A DNA stretch of 64,000 bases from Pichia kudriavzevii (lineage: Eukaryota; Ascomycota; Pichiomycetes; Pichiales; Pichiaceae). Of the stretch, positions 9,526 through 19,147 are shown piece by piece. Each line of letters opens with the position of its first letter. Position 1 is the first letter of the stretch. The DNA lies in the NCBI RefSeq assembly GCF_003054445.1, contig NC_042508.1, positions 930,001 to 994,000 on the forward strand. The letters run 5' to 3'. Made by a program: the position numbers and the translations under genes. The notes beneath the pieces were generated by a model. That model had not been told where the DNA came from. It ran no database searches and was given only the letters and a program-made list of their open reading frames with translations.

Positions 9526-10656
9526 TTAAACGACTTCTTCTAGCTCCTTGAGATACTTATCGATCATTTTCTCAAACCCAATCGCAAATGTCAGTCCTAA
9601 GACCATTTGCCAATTTCCACCCTGGGCAACCTTCTCAAAATATCTGCCTTTCTCGTAAATGGTTAACCACCCAACTTTGTAATCGTTAGGTGAGTCATCT
9701 TTGGGGTGTCTATGAATTAAACCATCCCTTGCCTCATATATCTTTTGATCCTTATTTTCATAGCCTCCATCACCACCAGTGCCACTGATTTCATCATCAA
9801 CTTCGTCATCATCTGCATAGTCATCATCGTCTTCATCATCGTCTTCATCATCACCATCATCATCATCATCATCACCTTCTTCTTCTTCACGACCTCCATG
9901 ACCGTCACCTTTCTTCAAATTCATCCTCCCAAAATCGACATTTAGCTTATACTTCTTTGCTTTCATCGAATTCATACCCAGCATCGATTTCGCAATCTTG
10001 TTTTTCATATTCCTATTACATGGCCTGAACACTGCAATAACCGGGTCATACCATTTCATGCTCTTGAATAACACAGTGTCGATAAAGTAAACAGAATTTG
10101 CCTTGGCAAGTTTGACACCGTCAATCTTCCCCCTGCTAAACAGGTTCTTTCTGCGTTCCCTCAACCCACAAACGTGTAATCCATTTCCAAATTGGTATCC
10201 CTTGATCATTGTAAAGTCTTCACCATAGTTTGTATCATTGACAGCACTAAATTTAGCAATCATCTCCTTTAGGTTTCGTCCTTCTATATTATCAACTTTC
10301 AAACCGTTGACATGCTCATTGTACTGGCATTGAACATTCCATCCACCTCCATCCTTCTTATTGAGCTTCTCAATGACTATGGGTTTATATGTTTCATTAC
10401 CAACTTGTCGAAACACAAGTCGGAACCCTTTGTCAACTTGCGACTGTTTACTATCGTCCTGTGGGATCTCCAGTTTCACAAAATAACTGGGTGCATGCCG
10501 AATATACAAATGTCGGGAATCTGGATTTGTAGTCATGTAGAACTCGTGGGGGGAAATCTTTACTATATGGTACTTCCAAAATGTTTGCTTGCGGTATATT
10601 CCACGTATGGTATCTATTTCTCTATTAACTTGTTCATTGTTTATTCTCACAGTCAT
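9526..10656 (-). CDS. Orphan protein with poly-Asp/Glu insert, family unrecognised
   Basis: 376-aa protein I cannot assign. Residues 1-240 look like a folded beta-rich domain (FYMTTNPDSRHLYIRH, VKLEIPQDDS, FRLVFRQVGN). A faint similarity to tubby/LURP-like lipid-binding folds is possible but not supported by any motif I can name. Residues about 255-295 are an almost pure Asp/Glu stretch from GAC/GAT repeats (nt 9790-9890). The C-terminal 70 residues return to ordinary sequence: HPKDDSPNDYKVGWLTIYEKG, then WQMVLGLTFAIGFEKMIDKYL, which may be a short amphipathic or membrane-associated helix. No signal peptide is seen. The ATG at 10656 is the only reasonable start. The open length and balanced composition outside the acidic run support a real gene. 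Confidence 0.7.
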   Translation of the reverse strand: MTVRINNEQVNREIDTIRGIYRKQTFWKYHIVKISPHEFYMTTNPDSRHLYIRHAPSYFVKLEIPQDDSKQSQVDKGFRLVFRQVGNETYKPIVIEKLNKKDGGGWNVQCQYNEHVNGLKVDNIEGRNLKEMIAKFSAVNDTNYGEDFTMIKGYQFGNGLHVCGLRERRKNLFSRGKIDGVKLAKANSVYFIDTVLFKSMKWYDPVIAVFRPCNRNMKNKIAKSMLGMNSMKAKKYKLNVDFGRMNLKKGDGHGGREEEEGDDDDDDGDDEDDDEDDDDYADDDEVDDEISGTGGDGGYENKDQKIYEARDGLIHRHPKDDSPNDYKVGWLTIYEKGRYFEKVAQGGNWQMVLGLTFAIGFEKMIDKYLKELEEVV

Positions 10657-12997
10657 TCTCTGTTTGTATACCGATTTTCAAATGTCAATTATGTGCCAGG
10701 GTGTAGTAAATAATTGCAAGGAAAATGAACTTTGGCTGGTAAAATTTAATTCGTTTCCCAATTCGTCTCATCTACTGTTGCTCATTCTAGCTACTCATTT
10801 CTCACTTGGCGAGTTCTATCAGGGACGTACCTATTAATATTTGGATATATGTCGTATTGAAAAATTAGTTATGGCACATTGTGTGTGTAGATCTTCTGTA
10901 TTAGGGGACATTCATTTTTCCCCTCCATTATGTACTGAGTATAATCTTGCCACCCCCCCCATATTTTTTAAATTCAATTTCTTCCAGATCTTATTATTCA
11001 TTTTTTTTGTTTTCAAAGAGAGTGTACAGTAGCAGGCTATTTTCATTGTGTGCAAGTGAGAGTAAAGTGCATTAGCTCTATGTTACCAAAACTTCTTTAC
11101 CCCAAATTTTTCCTTGATGAAGAAATAAACAAGCTCCACCGTAGTATGCATATATAGCCATTGAACAGTATATTATTTGCTCCGGCTGAAGTGTATGAGC
11201 CAAAAAGAACTTTTGGAAGTACCTTGGAAAGATATACTTGTGGGGGTAGGGAACAGAAAGTGCTATTTTTTTAAGTCAATTGGAGAGAGTATCCTTCAGA
11301 CTTGTTTGAATTAGAGATTCCTAAGCTAAATGGTTTCGATTTCCAATATTAAAGCCTGCTTTCAGTAGATGGTTTACCCACGTTGAAACTAGGATAGCTA
11401 TTGTCGAAACTATGTCAGAGAAAACTCTTAGCAAGAGCCATTAATTAGGAGGGCCATTGGATGGTGCGTTCTCAGTTATATAAACAGAATGCTATAGATG
11501 CATAAACAATTAACACCAAGGTAGATACCTCTTGGACTTTGAAAATGCACTCCAAAATATGCTCTTCTCATATACTGTGTGTGGTTGGTTCCCTAATACC
11601 ATAAACAATGAATTGAATCCAAAGGAAGAAAAAAAAACAATCACCAAATACTAGTGAAATGAACAGTGGACATAGGTAAAGTTACAATGTTTCAGTATAC
11701 ATGCAAACATGATATATAGAGACAGAATACCTGTGATTCTAAACTCTCTAAACATTCTACAGAAATTTACAAATGCTTTAGTACTTTCAAAACAACTCTT
11801 GGAGTTTGACCCACAATCTCATGGAGATGATCTGATGTTAAGTTTGTTTACGTAGTAGATACAAAAAAGGCTTATTACCAGGTCATAATATTTATGTTTA
11901 TGCAAGTTTTGGGGTGAAGTGTCCTTAAAGTACTACTTACTTTAATAATTAAATTCAAAACAAATCCTCGTGTCCTTTTTGGGGGGAACATCTAAATGGA
12001 AAGGGAAAGGTTATTTTCTAGAATAGAAAATCTTATTTAAAATGCAATCGGATACATAGCAATCTTTGGGTATCGATGCTGTTTTGAAGGTTTTGTCGAT
12101 ACATGCTTCCATAGCTGCAAGGAAACCACTAACCAATCTAAGCGAAAGAGCCGATGTTAAATTGGGATTAACCGAAGAGGATCAAATGGGTTTTTTTGCA
12201 CTTTTTCGAATGTGCTATGACAATCTTACGATTTGAAAATTATGTGAATTTGATTTCGAAGTCTTTTATGATGTGTTCTACGGCTTTGCAAACTTTTTTG
12301 ATTTCATTCCACAGTTAGCTTAGGGAGGCAATACAAATGTTTAAAAGAAGAATACACTTTTTATTTCATAAATTAGCTTCATACTCTTGGGAATACCTGT
12401 GCTTTCAAAGAAAATTATCCAAAGATGCATGTCAATTCTACAGTTAAAGAACCGAATATTTGAATCCTATCTCTCGTTTTTGAATCATTCTTTTGCTCTA
12501 CAATGGTAATACTGTAATTATTATTTTTGACAATCAAAGACGTCAACCGATGGAGATATTTTAAAAAGAAAACAAAAAACGGAAGGTACAACCAAAAGAA
12601 GAAGATCAATATACAGTTTGTTAGAGCAAGCATTGTTTTGCTCATTGTTTTTCAAATAGTTGTTTCTACTGATATAGAAAATTTAAAACAAATCGGTTCC
12701 CTAAAATCACTTTAAGAATGTCAAAATGACTTAAAAAAGCATAAAAAACATATGAATTTGTAGTTGTTGGTTCGATACCAATTATTTAAAACTAATGTTA
12801 ATTGCATTGTAAGTCTCCTAAAAAAAATCGGTATTGTTTTTCCTCTTTTTTCTTCAAAAAAGCAACTTTGAAATCAAAAAAGTGACTTTCAATTTGAACT
12901 CCGAAAGATTTTAAGAATCTGTACAGTGAAGTTTTATGATGAATATATGTAGTAAAGTAAATTAAGGCGGAACTTTGGATGCTCTGTTTGAAGCATT
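10657..12997. other. 2.3-kb gene-poor interval
   Basis: No intact gene longer than about 75 codons with credible composition is seen in this interval between two convergent-side neighbours: the orphan start at 10656 and the zinc-cluster stop at 12998. Several short open fragments on the plus strand (11158-11349, 12060-12233, 12235-12444) have protein-like composition and are described as a possible pseudogene. The rest is AT-rich with A/T runs. No inverted repeats, LTRs or tRNA were recognised by eye. Confidence 0.55.
11158..12444 (+). pseudogene. Possible decayed protein-coding gene, family unknown
   Basis: Plus-strand fragments read like real protein despite being short and separated by stops and frame changes. 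The first covers 11158-11349 with one internal stop and includes FAPAEVYEPKRTFGSTLERY and EYPSDLFELEIPKLNGFDF. A second, at 12060-12233, includes NLSERADVKLGLTEEDQMGF and FALFRMCYDNLT. A third, starting in the next frame at 12235, includes ENYVNLISKSFMMCSTALQTF and later LREAIQMFKRRIHFLFHKLA. At least three or four breaks would be needed. I do not recognise the family; whether the fragments belong to one ancestor is inference. Chance open reading is the main alternative. Confidence 0.3.
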
Positions 12998-14164
12998 TTA
13001 CTGATTCTTTGAGACAGATTCTTCATTCCCTTGTGCTCTGTACACTCTTGTAGGAGGAGACTGCAAATCATCATTTGATGGTGATTTTACCACCATTGGA
13101 GGTGGCAAAGTGTTTGCAAACAGCGGCGGATGTTGCTGAGGTACCGATAATTTTAAAGATTGAAATTGTGGTTGTATGAAGGTCTGGTTGGGCAAAGGTC
13201 GAATAGATGGGTGTCTGTAATATTGGTAATGGTAATCCAATGGGAGCGAATGTGGTACATGAGGAGGCGGGAGAGTTTGTGCCGCCTGTTGTTGAAGTGT
13301 ATGTTGTGTTTGTAGCGAACCCAGAAAAGGTCCATAAGGATGTTGATATATGGTTTGCTGCTGTTGAGGTAATTGCAGTGACTGTTGTTGAGATAATTGC
13401 AGTGACTGTTGTTGAGATAATTGTAGTGGTTGTTGTCTAGGGAGTGGTGGCTGGTTTACATAGATAACCGGATAGGTGGGGGCCATGTTGGAAATCGTGG
13501 AGGACGATGACCGGTTAGTAGAAGAGCGTTCTAAGCTCGGAACTGGCTCAGTATTTACGTAACAATTAGACGATGCATAGACATTAGGATTGAGGACGTG
13601 TACTGGTTCATGGCTAATAATGGGTAATGGTAGTGGTACTATGTTGTCAGGATTATTAGCGTTCCCTGGTGGCAGCTTTTTGTTCATTTGTTTTGCTAAC
13701 ATTTTTTTCTCTAGATATTTTCTTTTCCGTTCTTCTCTAATTGCATTCAGTTCCTTTGATGGCGGGTTTGGCGGGTTCTTCAAACAAGCGTCTACTCTAT
13801 TATACTTTTTACAATTCCCACACGGGATTTCCATATCACACTTAATTTTATGTTTCTTACATGGGCCGCAATTGTAGGATCTTCTAGCTCTTTTCTTCTT
13901 TTTGCATATATGTAGATCATGAGAATGATCAACATTGCAAGCACTATTCGAAAGAATACTGTTATTAGAGTTGCATTGGCTATCTTCATCGGCGTTGCCA
14001 TTGGGGGAAGTTGCTTTGTCGTCGGTTAGTATCTTCTCCAAAAAATTTGACTTTTTTGTATTTGTACTCGGGTGGTGTGAACTGCACGGCTTCTTAACTG
14101 AAGATGTCTGTTTAGAATCTTCAATGCTATCATTGAGACAAAATGAATGCTCTTCAGACGACAT
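12998..14164 (-). CDS. Compact Zn2Cys6 transcription factor
   Basis: 388-aa probable DNA-binding regulator. A fungal binuclear zinc cluster lies at about residues 95-130: CGPC, KHKIKC, DMEIPC, GNC and a final Cys eight residues on, so all six cysteines are present. A basic, charged helix follows (ELNAIREERKRKYLEKKML), suitable for linker or dimerisation. The remainder is low-complexity, rich in Pro, Gln and Tyr, with a tandem QQ/LQLSQQQS repeat near residues 245-270. There is no fungal-specific transcription-factor middle homology region, which most zinc-cluster proteins of 600-1000 aa carry, so this is either a naturally short factor or a shortened one. Target genes cannot be inferred. Confidence 0.8.
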   Translation of the reverse strand: MSSEEHSFCLNDSIEDSKQTSSVKKPCSSHHPSTNTKKSNFLEKILTDDKATSPNGNADEDSQCNSNNSILSNSACNVDHSHDLHICKKKKRARRSYNCGPCKKHKIKCDMEIPCGNCKKYNRVDACLKNPPNPPSKELNAIREERKRKYLEKKMLAKQMNKKLPPGNANNPDNIVPLPLPIISHEPVHVLNPNVYASSNCYVNTEPVPSLERSSTNRSSSSTISNMAPTYPVIYVNQPPLPRQQPLQLSQQQSLQLSQQQSLQLPQQQQTIYQHPYGPFLGSLQTQHTLQQQAAQTLPPPHVPHSLPLDYHYQYYRHPSIRPLPNQTFIQPQFQSLKLSVPQQHPPLFANTLPPPMVVKSPSNDDLQSPPTRVYRAQGNEESVSKNQ

Positions 14165-14906
14165 TTTGAGTAACTAAAATTTGTGTCTGTTCCACGGTTC
14201 GATTTGCTGTTTAAGTTGGATGAATTGTCTAAATTTAGCTAAAATATGATTGCTGTTGCCGAGAACAGACAGAGAACACGAATTAGAACTCTAGCTCGGT
14301 AGGAAGGGCGTGATACTCAAGGGAGGAAGTGTTGAGAAGTAGGGCAACAGGTTGGGGAAAGAAGAGACAGCAACTTAGAACAGCCTGTGAAGGTATTGTT
14401 TGCCAAGTAGAAAGTTGCTTGACTCTACCATGACCCGAAAAACTTCTCCCCTTAGTGTCGAAGAAAACTAGGTTGCATTTTCATCTCGCTAATAAATCCC
14501 TGCAGCCGGATATATATATTAGGCCCGGACTTAAGCAGCCCACTCATTAGACTCGTTAGCCCCTTTTGGGAGGCTTGCCAAATACTACGTTTTTTCGAAC
14601 CGAGAAGGATGCACTAGTACGAAATATGAACACATACACAAATGACGATACACACACATGGGTGTTTCCCCCTTAGGTGTTACACCCGTTCTGGGCTTGA
14701 TGCCCCACCATAATTTGTTCTGCCGCCCCCACCAGTTAACTTTTACTGGTTGGCTTCCTCGGTACCTGAAAGCCAATGCGAAAGTGGAAAAATAGCGGCA
14801 GTTTCGCAGGCACAATTGCCGATCATTGTTACTACAATTTTTGTTTCCGTTTACTATCTTCTACTGCAACTTGGGCTATTACGATCTATCAACAGTGTCA
14901 TTCGTA
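14165..14906. other. Intergenic: zinc-cluster promoter and BMT5 3' flank
   Basis: 742 bp. There is an AT stretch resembling a TATA element near 14508-14520, and an imperfect inverted repeat ACCAGT..ACTGGT at 14731-14751. Short ORFs in this region overlap the BMT5 3' end and have no recognisable features. Confidence 0.45.
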
Positions 14907-15989
14907 TCAATCACTGTCATATTGGTGGGTTTTGCTGTGCTTGCGGGGAGAAAAAACCTCAAATTTGTATATTCTGGCACTTCTCGTGTGCGCAGCCTTG
15001 TTTGTATTTCCCAAACCGGCGGTCCTTCGATGTTGGTATCCATTGTAAAACCTCCATTCAAATTTACCTGATCGCTGTACGCTATATCCAATTGCGTCCC
15101 TTGCAAGCCTTTTGATCATCCAGTTGTCGTACGGCTGTCCGTCGAACAGTGTCACCGTGATCAACTCCTTCTCCTCATCATTATTCTTCTGCTGTCCGAA
15201 AACGTCATCATTATGTTTAGAATGGTTTGAGTTATAATCATCAAAGCCACCTTCACTGTCTTGGTTGTTCTCACTCTCTCTACTTTCCACCACCTCTTCT
15301 TCTTCCGCCTTTCCTTTGAAGTTTTCCCTTTGTTTTCTTAAAACCTGGTATAGTTCCAAGCAACTCTTAAAAAACGCGTGCAACATCTCCTGGTTCTTCA
15401 TTATATTTCTGTTCACATCTTTGATATGTTTGCCAATATGAGGGAAATTGAAAAGGATATTCTGAACTGTTAAACCGCCAAGCATTTTTATAGATTTCCC
15501 ACTCCCATCACCACGCTTCTTATTCTTGGATTGAATACCAAAACTTTCACATAATCTTGTGCCGTCGATTTCATGGTATATTCTCGTTACACCCAATTCT
15601 CTCAACTCATTAATATTCGCATCGATAGTCTCCCTGGTGTACTTTCCGTACAACTCCTCTAACGAGTCATATGATGTGGTAATTAGTTTGCTAGGTTTGA
15701 TCAGTTTCTTCTTCACAATACTCAAGGAATAGGAAAAATCACCATCTCCAATGATAATTATCCTATCGTTATAGTTGAATGGAATGAAAACTTTTTTCTC
15801 ATCGTATGGAATTTCCACACCTTTTTCCATTAATTCCTCGTTCACCTTGTTCTTCTGTAACTTTTTCGCATTCTTAGAATAGTTTAATTCCTTATTGGCC
15901 AATCTTTTACTTAGTTCCTTCTGGGTTTTCTCCTCAAACTGTTGGTGTCTTAGTTTACTGGCTAAGTTGCCTTTACCACGCCTAGCCAT
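14907..15989 (-). CDS. BMT5: Bmt5-like 25S rRNA (uridine-N3) methyltransferase
   Basis: 360-aa protein with a Rossmann-like methyltransferase domain of the DUF2431 type. The sequence RIIIIGDGDFSYSLSIVKK is the family SAM-binding hallmark, followed by LITTSYDS, NINELRELGVTRIYHEIDGT and FNFPHIGKHIKDVNRN. In S. cerevisiae, Bmt5 (YIL096C) makes m3U2634 in 25S rRNA in the nucleolus. The N-terminus (ARRGKGNLASKLRHQQ) is basic, consistent with nucleolar location. An acidic linker rich in Glu/Asp/Asn (about residues 235-275) precedes the C-terminal motif ITVTLFDGQPYDNWMIKRLA. The ATG at 15989 is preferred over an upstream TTG. Confidence 0.88.
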   Translation of the reverse strand: MARRGKGNLASKLRHQQFEEKTQKELSKRLANKELNYSKNAKKLQKNKVNEELMEKGVEIPYDEKKVFIPFNYNDRIIIIGDGDFSYSLSIVKKKLIKPSKLITTSYDSLEELYGKYTRETIDANINELRELGVTRIYHEIDGTRLCESFGIQSKNKKRGDGSGKSIKMLGGLTVQNILFNFPHIGKHIKDVNRNIMKNQEMLHAFFKSCLELYQVLRKQRENFKGKAEEEEVVESRESENNQDSEGGFDDYNSNHSKHNDDVFGQQKNNDEEKELITVTLFDGQPYDNWMIKRLARDAIGYSVQRSGKFEWRFYNGYQHRRTAGLGNTNKAAHTRSARIYKFEVFSPRKHSKTHQYDSD

Positions 15990-16039
15990 TATCTTGTTTA
16001 TCAATCAAACAGTAATATGAAAATCCCTGCTTATCTGTT

Positions 16040-16065
16040 TATATATATACATATATATATATATA
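16040..16065. repeat. (AT)n microsatellite
   Basis: Alternating TA with a single C interruption, immediately 5' of BMT5; it may act as an AT-rich promoter element for that gene. Confidence 0.85.
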
Positions 16066-16238
16066 CACCCAAGTAACTCTGGAAAAAGTAAATAACCAAA
16101 AAAAGTGAAAATCTTGTTGAAATTATTTTTCAACCGTCCATGAAGAAAAAAAAGAGAGTCCAGAGATATTCATCCTCACCAAATGCTGAGGAATCCCAAA
16201 GCCGCTTCTCGCGGACTTGGCTATATGACCTCTGTATT

Positions 16239-17642
16239 TTATAACGGAAAAACCTTTTTTAGTTGGTAGGCATTAAAAGTTTCACCTGTCAATGGGTCCA
16301 ACACTTTACGACCATCGTCCAAACTTGGGAATCCACCTGGCTGGAACTCATGGAATTGGATGCTTGTATCTTCACGGTTGTAAAACATCAACTTTTTGAA
16401 TGAATAAACATTATTGTTGGGCAATAAAACTGCATCATCATATATATTTGATTTGGATTGAATCGAACAAGGCACCGAATCACATATTTCGTTCAATTCA
16501 ATAGAACAGATGGGACAGTCATTGGCCTGTATAAACAATCCCGAACTAAGTCGTGGTATTTTGAAATCTCCAAACGTCCCACTAGTTTTTAGTTTTTTAC
16601 AAGACTTAGTCTTCAAGACACTTGCACCTAATATCAGCATTGTTTCTAAGTTTGATCGCTCATTCATGCCGTAAATAAACTTGAAGTTCAATAGAAATAA
16701 GTTGGACAAGTGGATCCACCTGTCGTTTTTCAAGTACTTTAGATATTCAGCGAGAACGAGTTCGGTATTCTCAGGTTCTCTGGATTTTGTGTAATAGTCC
16801 AAAGGATTTGAAGGTTTTGGAGCGTGGATTGAATTGATGTGCTCAATTAATGATTGTGCCCATATTACGGTTGAACCAATTGAGAGCTTTTTAACGTTTA
16901 GTTGTAGATTATTTCTTGCAAAAATCAAGCCCTGAGAAAACCTCTTGTTGATTATATGATCAATAAACAATTGGAAATCACATTCAAACTCAATATCGCC
17001 CAGCTTACTAGACTTCAATTCTTTGATTGTTTTCAAGTTTTTCTTATTCTCAATACACCATTTTTTTAGCAACTTTAGGTTATGCTTGTCTTTGATCTCA
17101 TGTGCTATTTTTAGACCTTGTAATATTATTGTAGAATCAATAAAATCGTTCAACTTTAAGGTCCGAGCAACCTTGACACCTGGATGTGTGTCAACGTCCT
17201 TAAAATCCTCGATATCCAAATTCTTCAGCAAATAATCTACAATCATAACGTTGATCTCATGGCGATAGAATTCCTGCAAATCTTCTGGCATGTCGTTCAT
17301 ATTGGCAAGCTTGATATTCAGATATTTCCTTGATAGTTCCTTGATCTTAACAAAATATTGTATGCGCACAACCATTTTGTCAACGTACTCATTGTGATGT
17401 TCAATACGATGTTTGATCTTGTCATTAAAATCACGTTGGATACGGATCATTCTATCGACGATCTCTAACCTGTTATCTTCAGAGGCAGTCTGGAACTCGT
17501 GTTGTAGTTCAACCAAGTCCCGCTTGTTTTTCTCTATTCGCTTCTGGACATTACGAAAGTTCTTCCGGAGAACCTCCAAGGGTGTTTTGAACTGTTGTCT
17601 GTTTATATTGAGGTAATGATCAGGGTCTTTAATTGCTTGCAT
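16239..17642 (-). CDS. FYV10: Gid9/Fyv10 subunit of the GID E3 ubiquitin ligase
   Basis: 467-aa protein. An N-terminal coiled coil (FRNVQKRIEKNKRDLVELQHEF and on) is followed by a LisH-like segment at about 118-150, CTLH/CRA helices at about 195-330 (ECDFQLFIDHIINKRF, SQGLIFARNNL) and a C-terminal degenerate RING of Gid type from about residue 377 (CPICSIELNEICDSVPCS, VLLPNNNVYSFKKLM, DPLTGETF). The ending KKVFPL matches the conserved tail of this family. Gid9 pairs with Gid2/Rmd5 to form the catalytic centre that ubiquitinates gluconeogenic enzymes after glucose return. The variant RING with few metal ligands fits Fyv10 rather than Rmd5. ATG at 17642. Confidence 0.88.
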   Translation of the reverse strand: MQAIKDPDHYLNINRQQFKTPLEVLRKNFRNVQKRIEKNKRDLVELQHEFQTASEDNRLEIVDRMIRIQRDFNDKIKHRIEHHNEYVDKMVVRIQYFVKIKELSRKYLNIKLANMNDMPEDLQEFYRHEINVMIVDYLLKNLDIEDFKDVDTHPGVKVARTLKLNDFIDSTIILQGLKIAHEIKDKHNLKLLKKWCIENKKNLKTIKELKSSKLGDIEFECDFQLFIDHIINKRFSQGLIFARNNLQLNVKKLSIGSTVIWAQSLIEHINSIHAPKPSNPLDYYTKSREPENTELVLAEYLKYLKNDRWIHLSNLFLLNFKFIYGMNERSNLETMLILGASVLKTKSCKKLKTSGTFGDFKIPRLSSGLFIQANDCPICSIELNEICDSVPCSIQSKSNIYDDAVLLPNNNVYSFKKLMFYNREDTSIQFHEFQPGGFPSLDDGRKVLDPLTGETFNAYQLKKVFPL

Positions 17643-18058
17643 GGTTGGTCCAATCGGCTGGTGAGCTGGTAGGGGGTTGTTGCAACGGAGTAGCTGTCAA
17701 CTATACGGATGCACAAATTTACAGATTAATGCGATTGCGTCAGGTGCGGATAAGGTACAAGCTGGCTTCCTCTTCAAATACACACATATTTTTATAATAT
17801 ATATATATATATATATATATGGTTTGCAGGACCACTTGTATTGCAATTCGACACCCAAATTAGAGAACGGTATATTACAAAAAGTTGTTTAATCATAAAA
17901 ATAAATAAATGTATATATATATTATATATATATATGTATGAAGATATATAAATCAAAAGGGGGGCAAAAAAAACAGTGGCTAGTGAAGAATGTGGTTATT
18001 TATATTGAACATTTCATAATGGATAAATAAAAGGTGAATAAATCAGTTAGGGCATTAA
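17643..18058. other. Intergenic with (AT)n repeats
   Basis: 416 bp between GID9 and IDH1. It holds a pure (AT)n run at about 17797-17820 and another TA-rich run near 17911-17935, the latter just 3' of IDH1. No gene is seen. Confidence 0.6.
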
Positions 18059-19147
18059 CTAATTGAGTTTAGCAATGATAGCCTCGGTGAATTCAGTGGT
18101 GGATGCGTTACCACCAATATCCATGGTAACAGTCTTACCTTCTGCAAGGACGTCCTTAGTAGCCTGTTCGATTCTTGTAGCGTAATCGTCAAGACCCAAG
18201 TGTTCCAACATCTTAACAGCGGATAAAATCATTGCAGTTGGGTTAGCAACGTTCTTACCTGTGATGTCCAAACCAACGTGTCTACAACCTGGTTCAAAGA
18301 CGGCGTATTCTCTACCGTAAGAAGCGCCTGGAACAAAACCAGGGCCACCAACTAGAGCTGCACCAATGTTTGACAAGATTGCACCGTACATGTTTGGAGT
18401 GACCATAACGTCAAATTGTTGAGGCTTAGAAACAGCTTGCATGGACGCGTTATCGACAATCAAGTCCTTCACTTGGATGTCTGGGTATTCCTTGACACCG
18501 ATTTCCTTAATTGTGTTTCTGAACAAACCATCACCCAACTTCATGATGTTTGCCTTATGGATAGCAGTGACTAATTTTCTATCATTCTTCTTTGCAAAGT
18601 CGAATGCAAATCTAGCAACCCTTTCGGTCTTGTATTTGGTGATGATCTTTAAGGACTCAACAACACCTGGAACAGATTGATGTTCCAAACCAGAGTATTC
18701 TGCTTCGGTGTTTTCTCTAACTAAAACAAAATCAATATCATTTAATTTTGAAGGAACACCTTCAATGTTTTTAATAAAGACAAGAGAAGCATAAATGTCC
18801 AATTCTTTTCTGAAGGCAACGTTCAAGGACTTGACAAAAGGGTCGGTTGGGGTGTGTGTAATACCCTTTAAACCAATCTTGTTTCTCTTTAAAGATAAGA
18901 TTGCCTCGTCAATTTTGGATTCGTGACCTTCCAAACCGGACATTTCAATGGTTTCGAATTCAACCGGCACATTTTCATGATGGAAGATCTGTTGGACAGA
19001 GTCTGTGATTTCCTTACCAATACCATCACCTGGAATCAAGGTGACTGTATATTTACCACCGTATTTCTTTGGAAGAGAATGGGTTGCCATGGCTCTCATA
19101 GTTTGGGTTGATTGGATAAGAGATTTCTTGTAGATTGAGGAGAACAT
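18059..19147 (-). CDS. IDH1: NAD-dependent isocitrate dehydrogenase subunit 1
   Basis: 362-aa mitochondrial TCA-cycle subunit; with Idh2 it forms the octameric NAD-dependent enzyme converting isocitrate to 2-oxoglutarate. Residues 1-25 (MFSSIYKKSLIQSTQTMRAMA) are a typical presequence. The family motifs follow: VTLIPGDGIGKEI, LVRENTEAEYSGLEH, THKANIMKL-type AIHKANIMKLGDGLF, DNASMQAVSKPQQFDV and MYGAILSNIGAALVGGPGF. The length agrees with S. cerevisiae Idh1 (360 aa). The start at 19147 gives the presequence; an in-frame ATG at 19480 would add 111 residues of poly-Pro/Ser/Leu sequence derived from promoter simple repeats and is rejected. Its promoter is unusually long and G-run rich. Confidence 0.96.
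   Translation of the reverse strand: MFSSIYKKSLIQSTQTMRAMATHSLPKKYGGKYTVTLIPGDGIGKEITDSVQQIFHHENVPVEFETIEMSGLEGHESKIDEAILSLKRNKIGLKGITHTPTDPFVKSLNVAFRKELDIYASLVFIKNIEGVPSKLNDIDFVLVRENTEAEYSGLEHQSVPGVVESLKIITKYKTERVARFAFDFAKKNDRKLVTAIHKANIMKLGDGLFRNTIKEIGVKEYPDIQVKDLIVDNASMQAVSKPQQFDVMVTPNMYGAILSNIGAALVGGPGFVPGASYGREYAVFEPGCRHVGLDITGKNVANPTAMILSAVKMLEHLGLDDYATRIEQATKDVLAEGKTVTMDIGGNASTTEFTEAIIAKLN

Noticed and set aside
12764-12790. T-arm-like sequence GTTGGTTCGATACCAAT suggesting a tRNA
   Set aside because: The five-base stem and TTCGA loop fit, but no matching acceptor, D-arm or anticodon stem can be found within 80 bases upstream.
10657-12997. Centromere or replication origin in the gene-poor interval
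   Set aside because: No inverted repeats or other recognisable centromere organisation; origin motifs of this lineage are unknown to me, so AT-richness alone is not enough.
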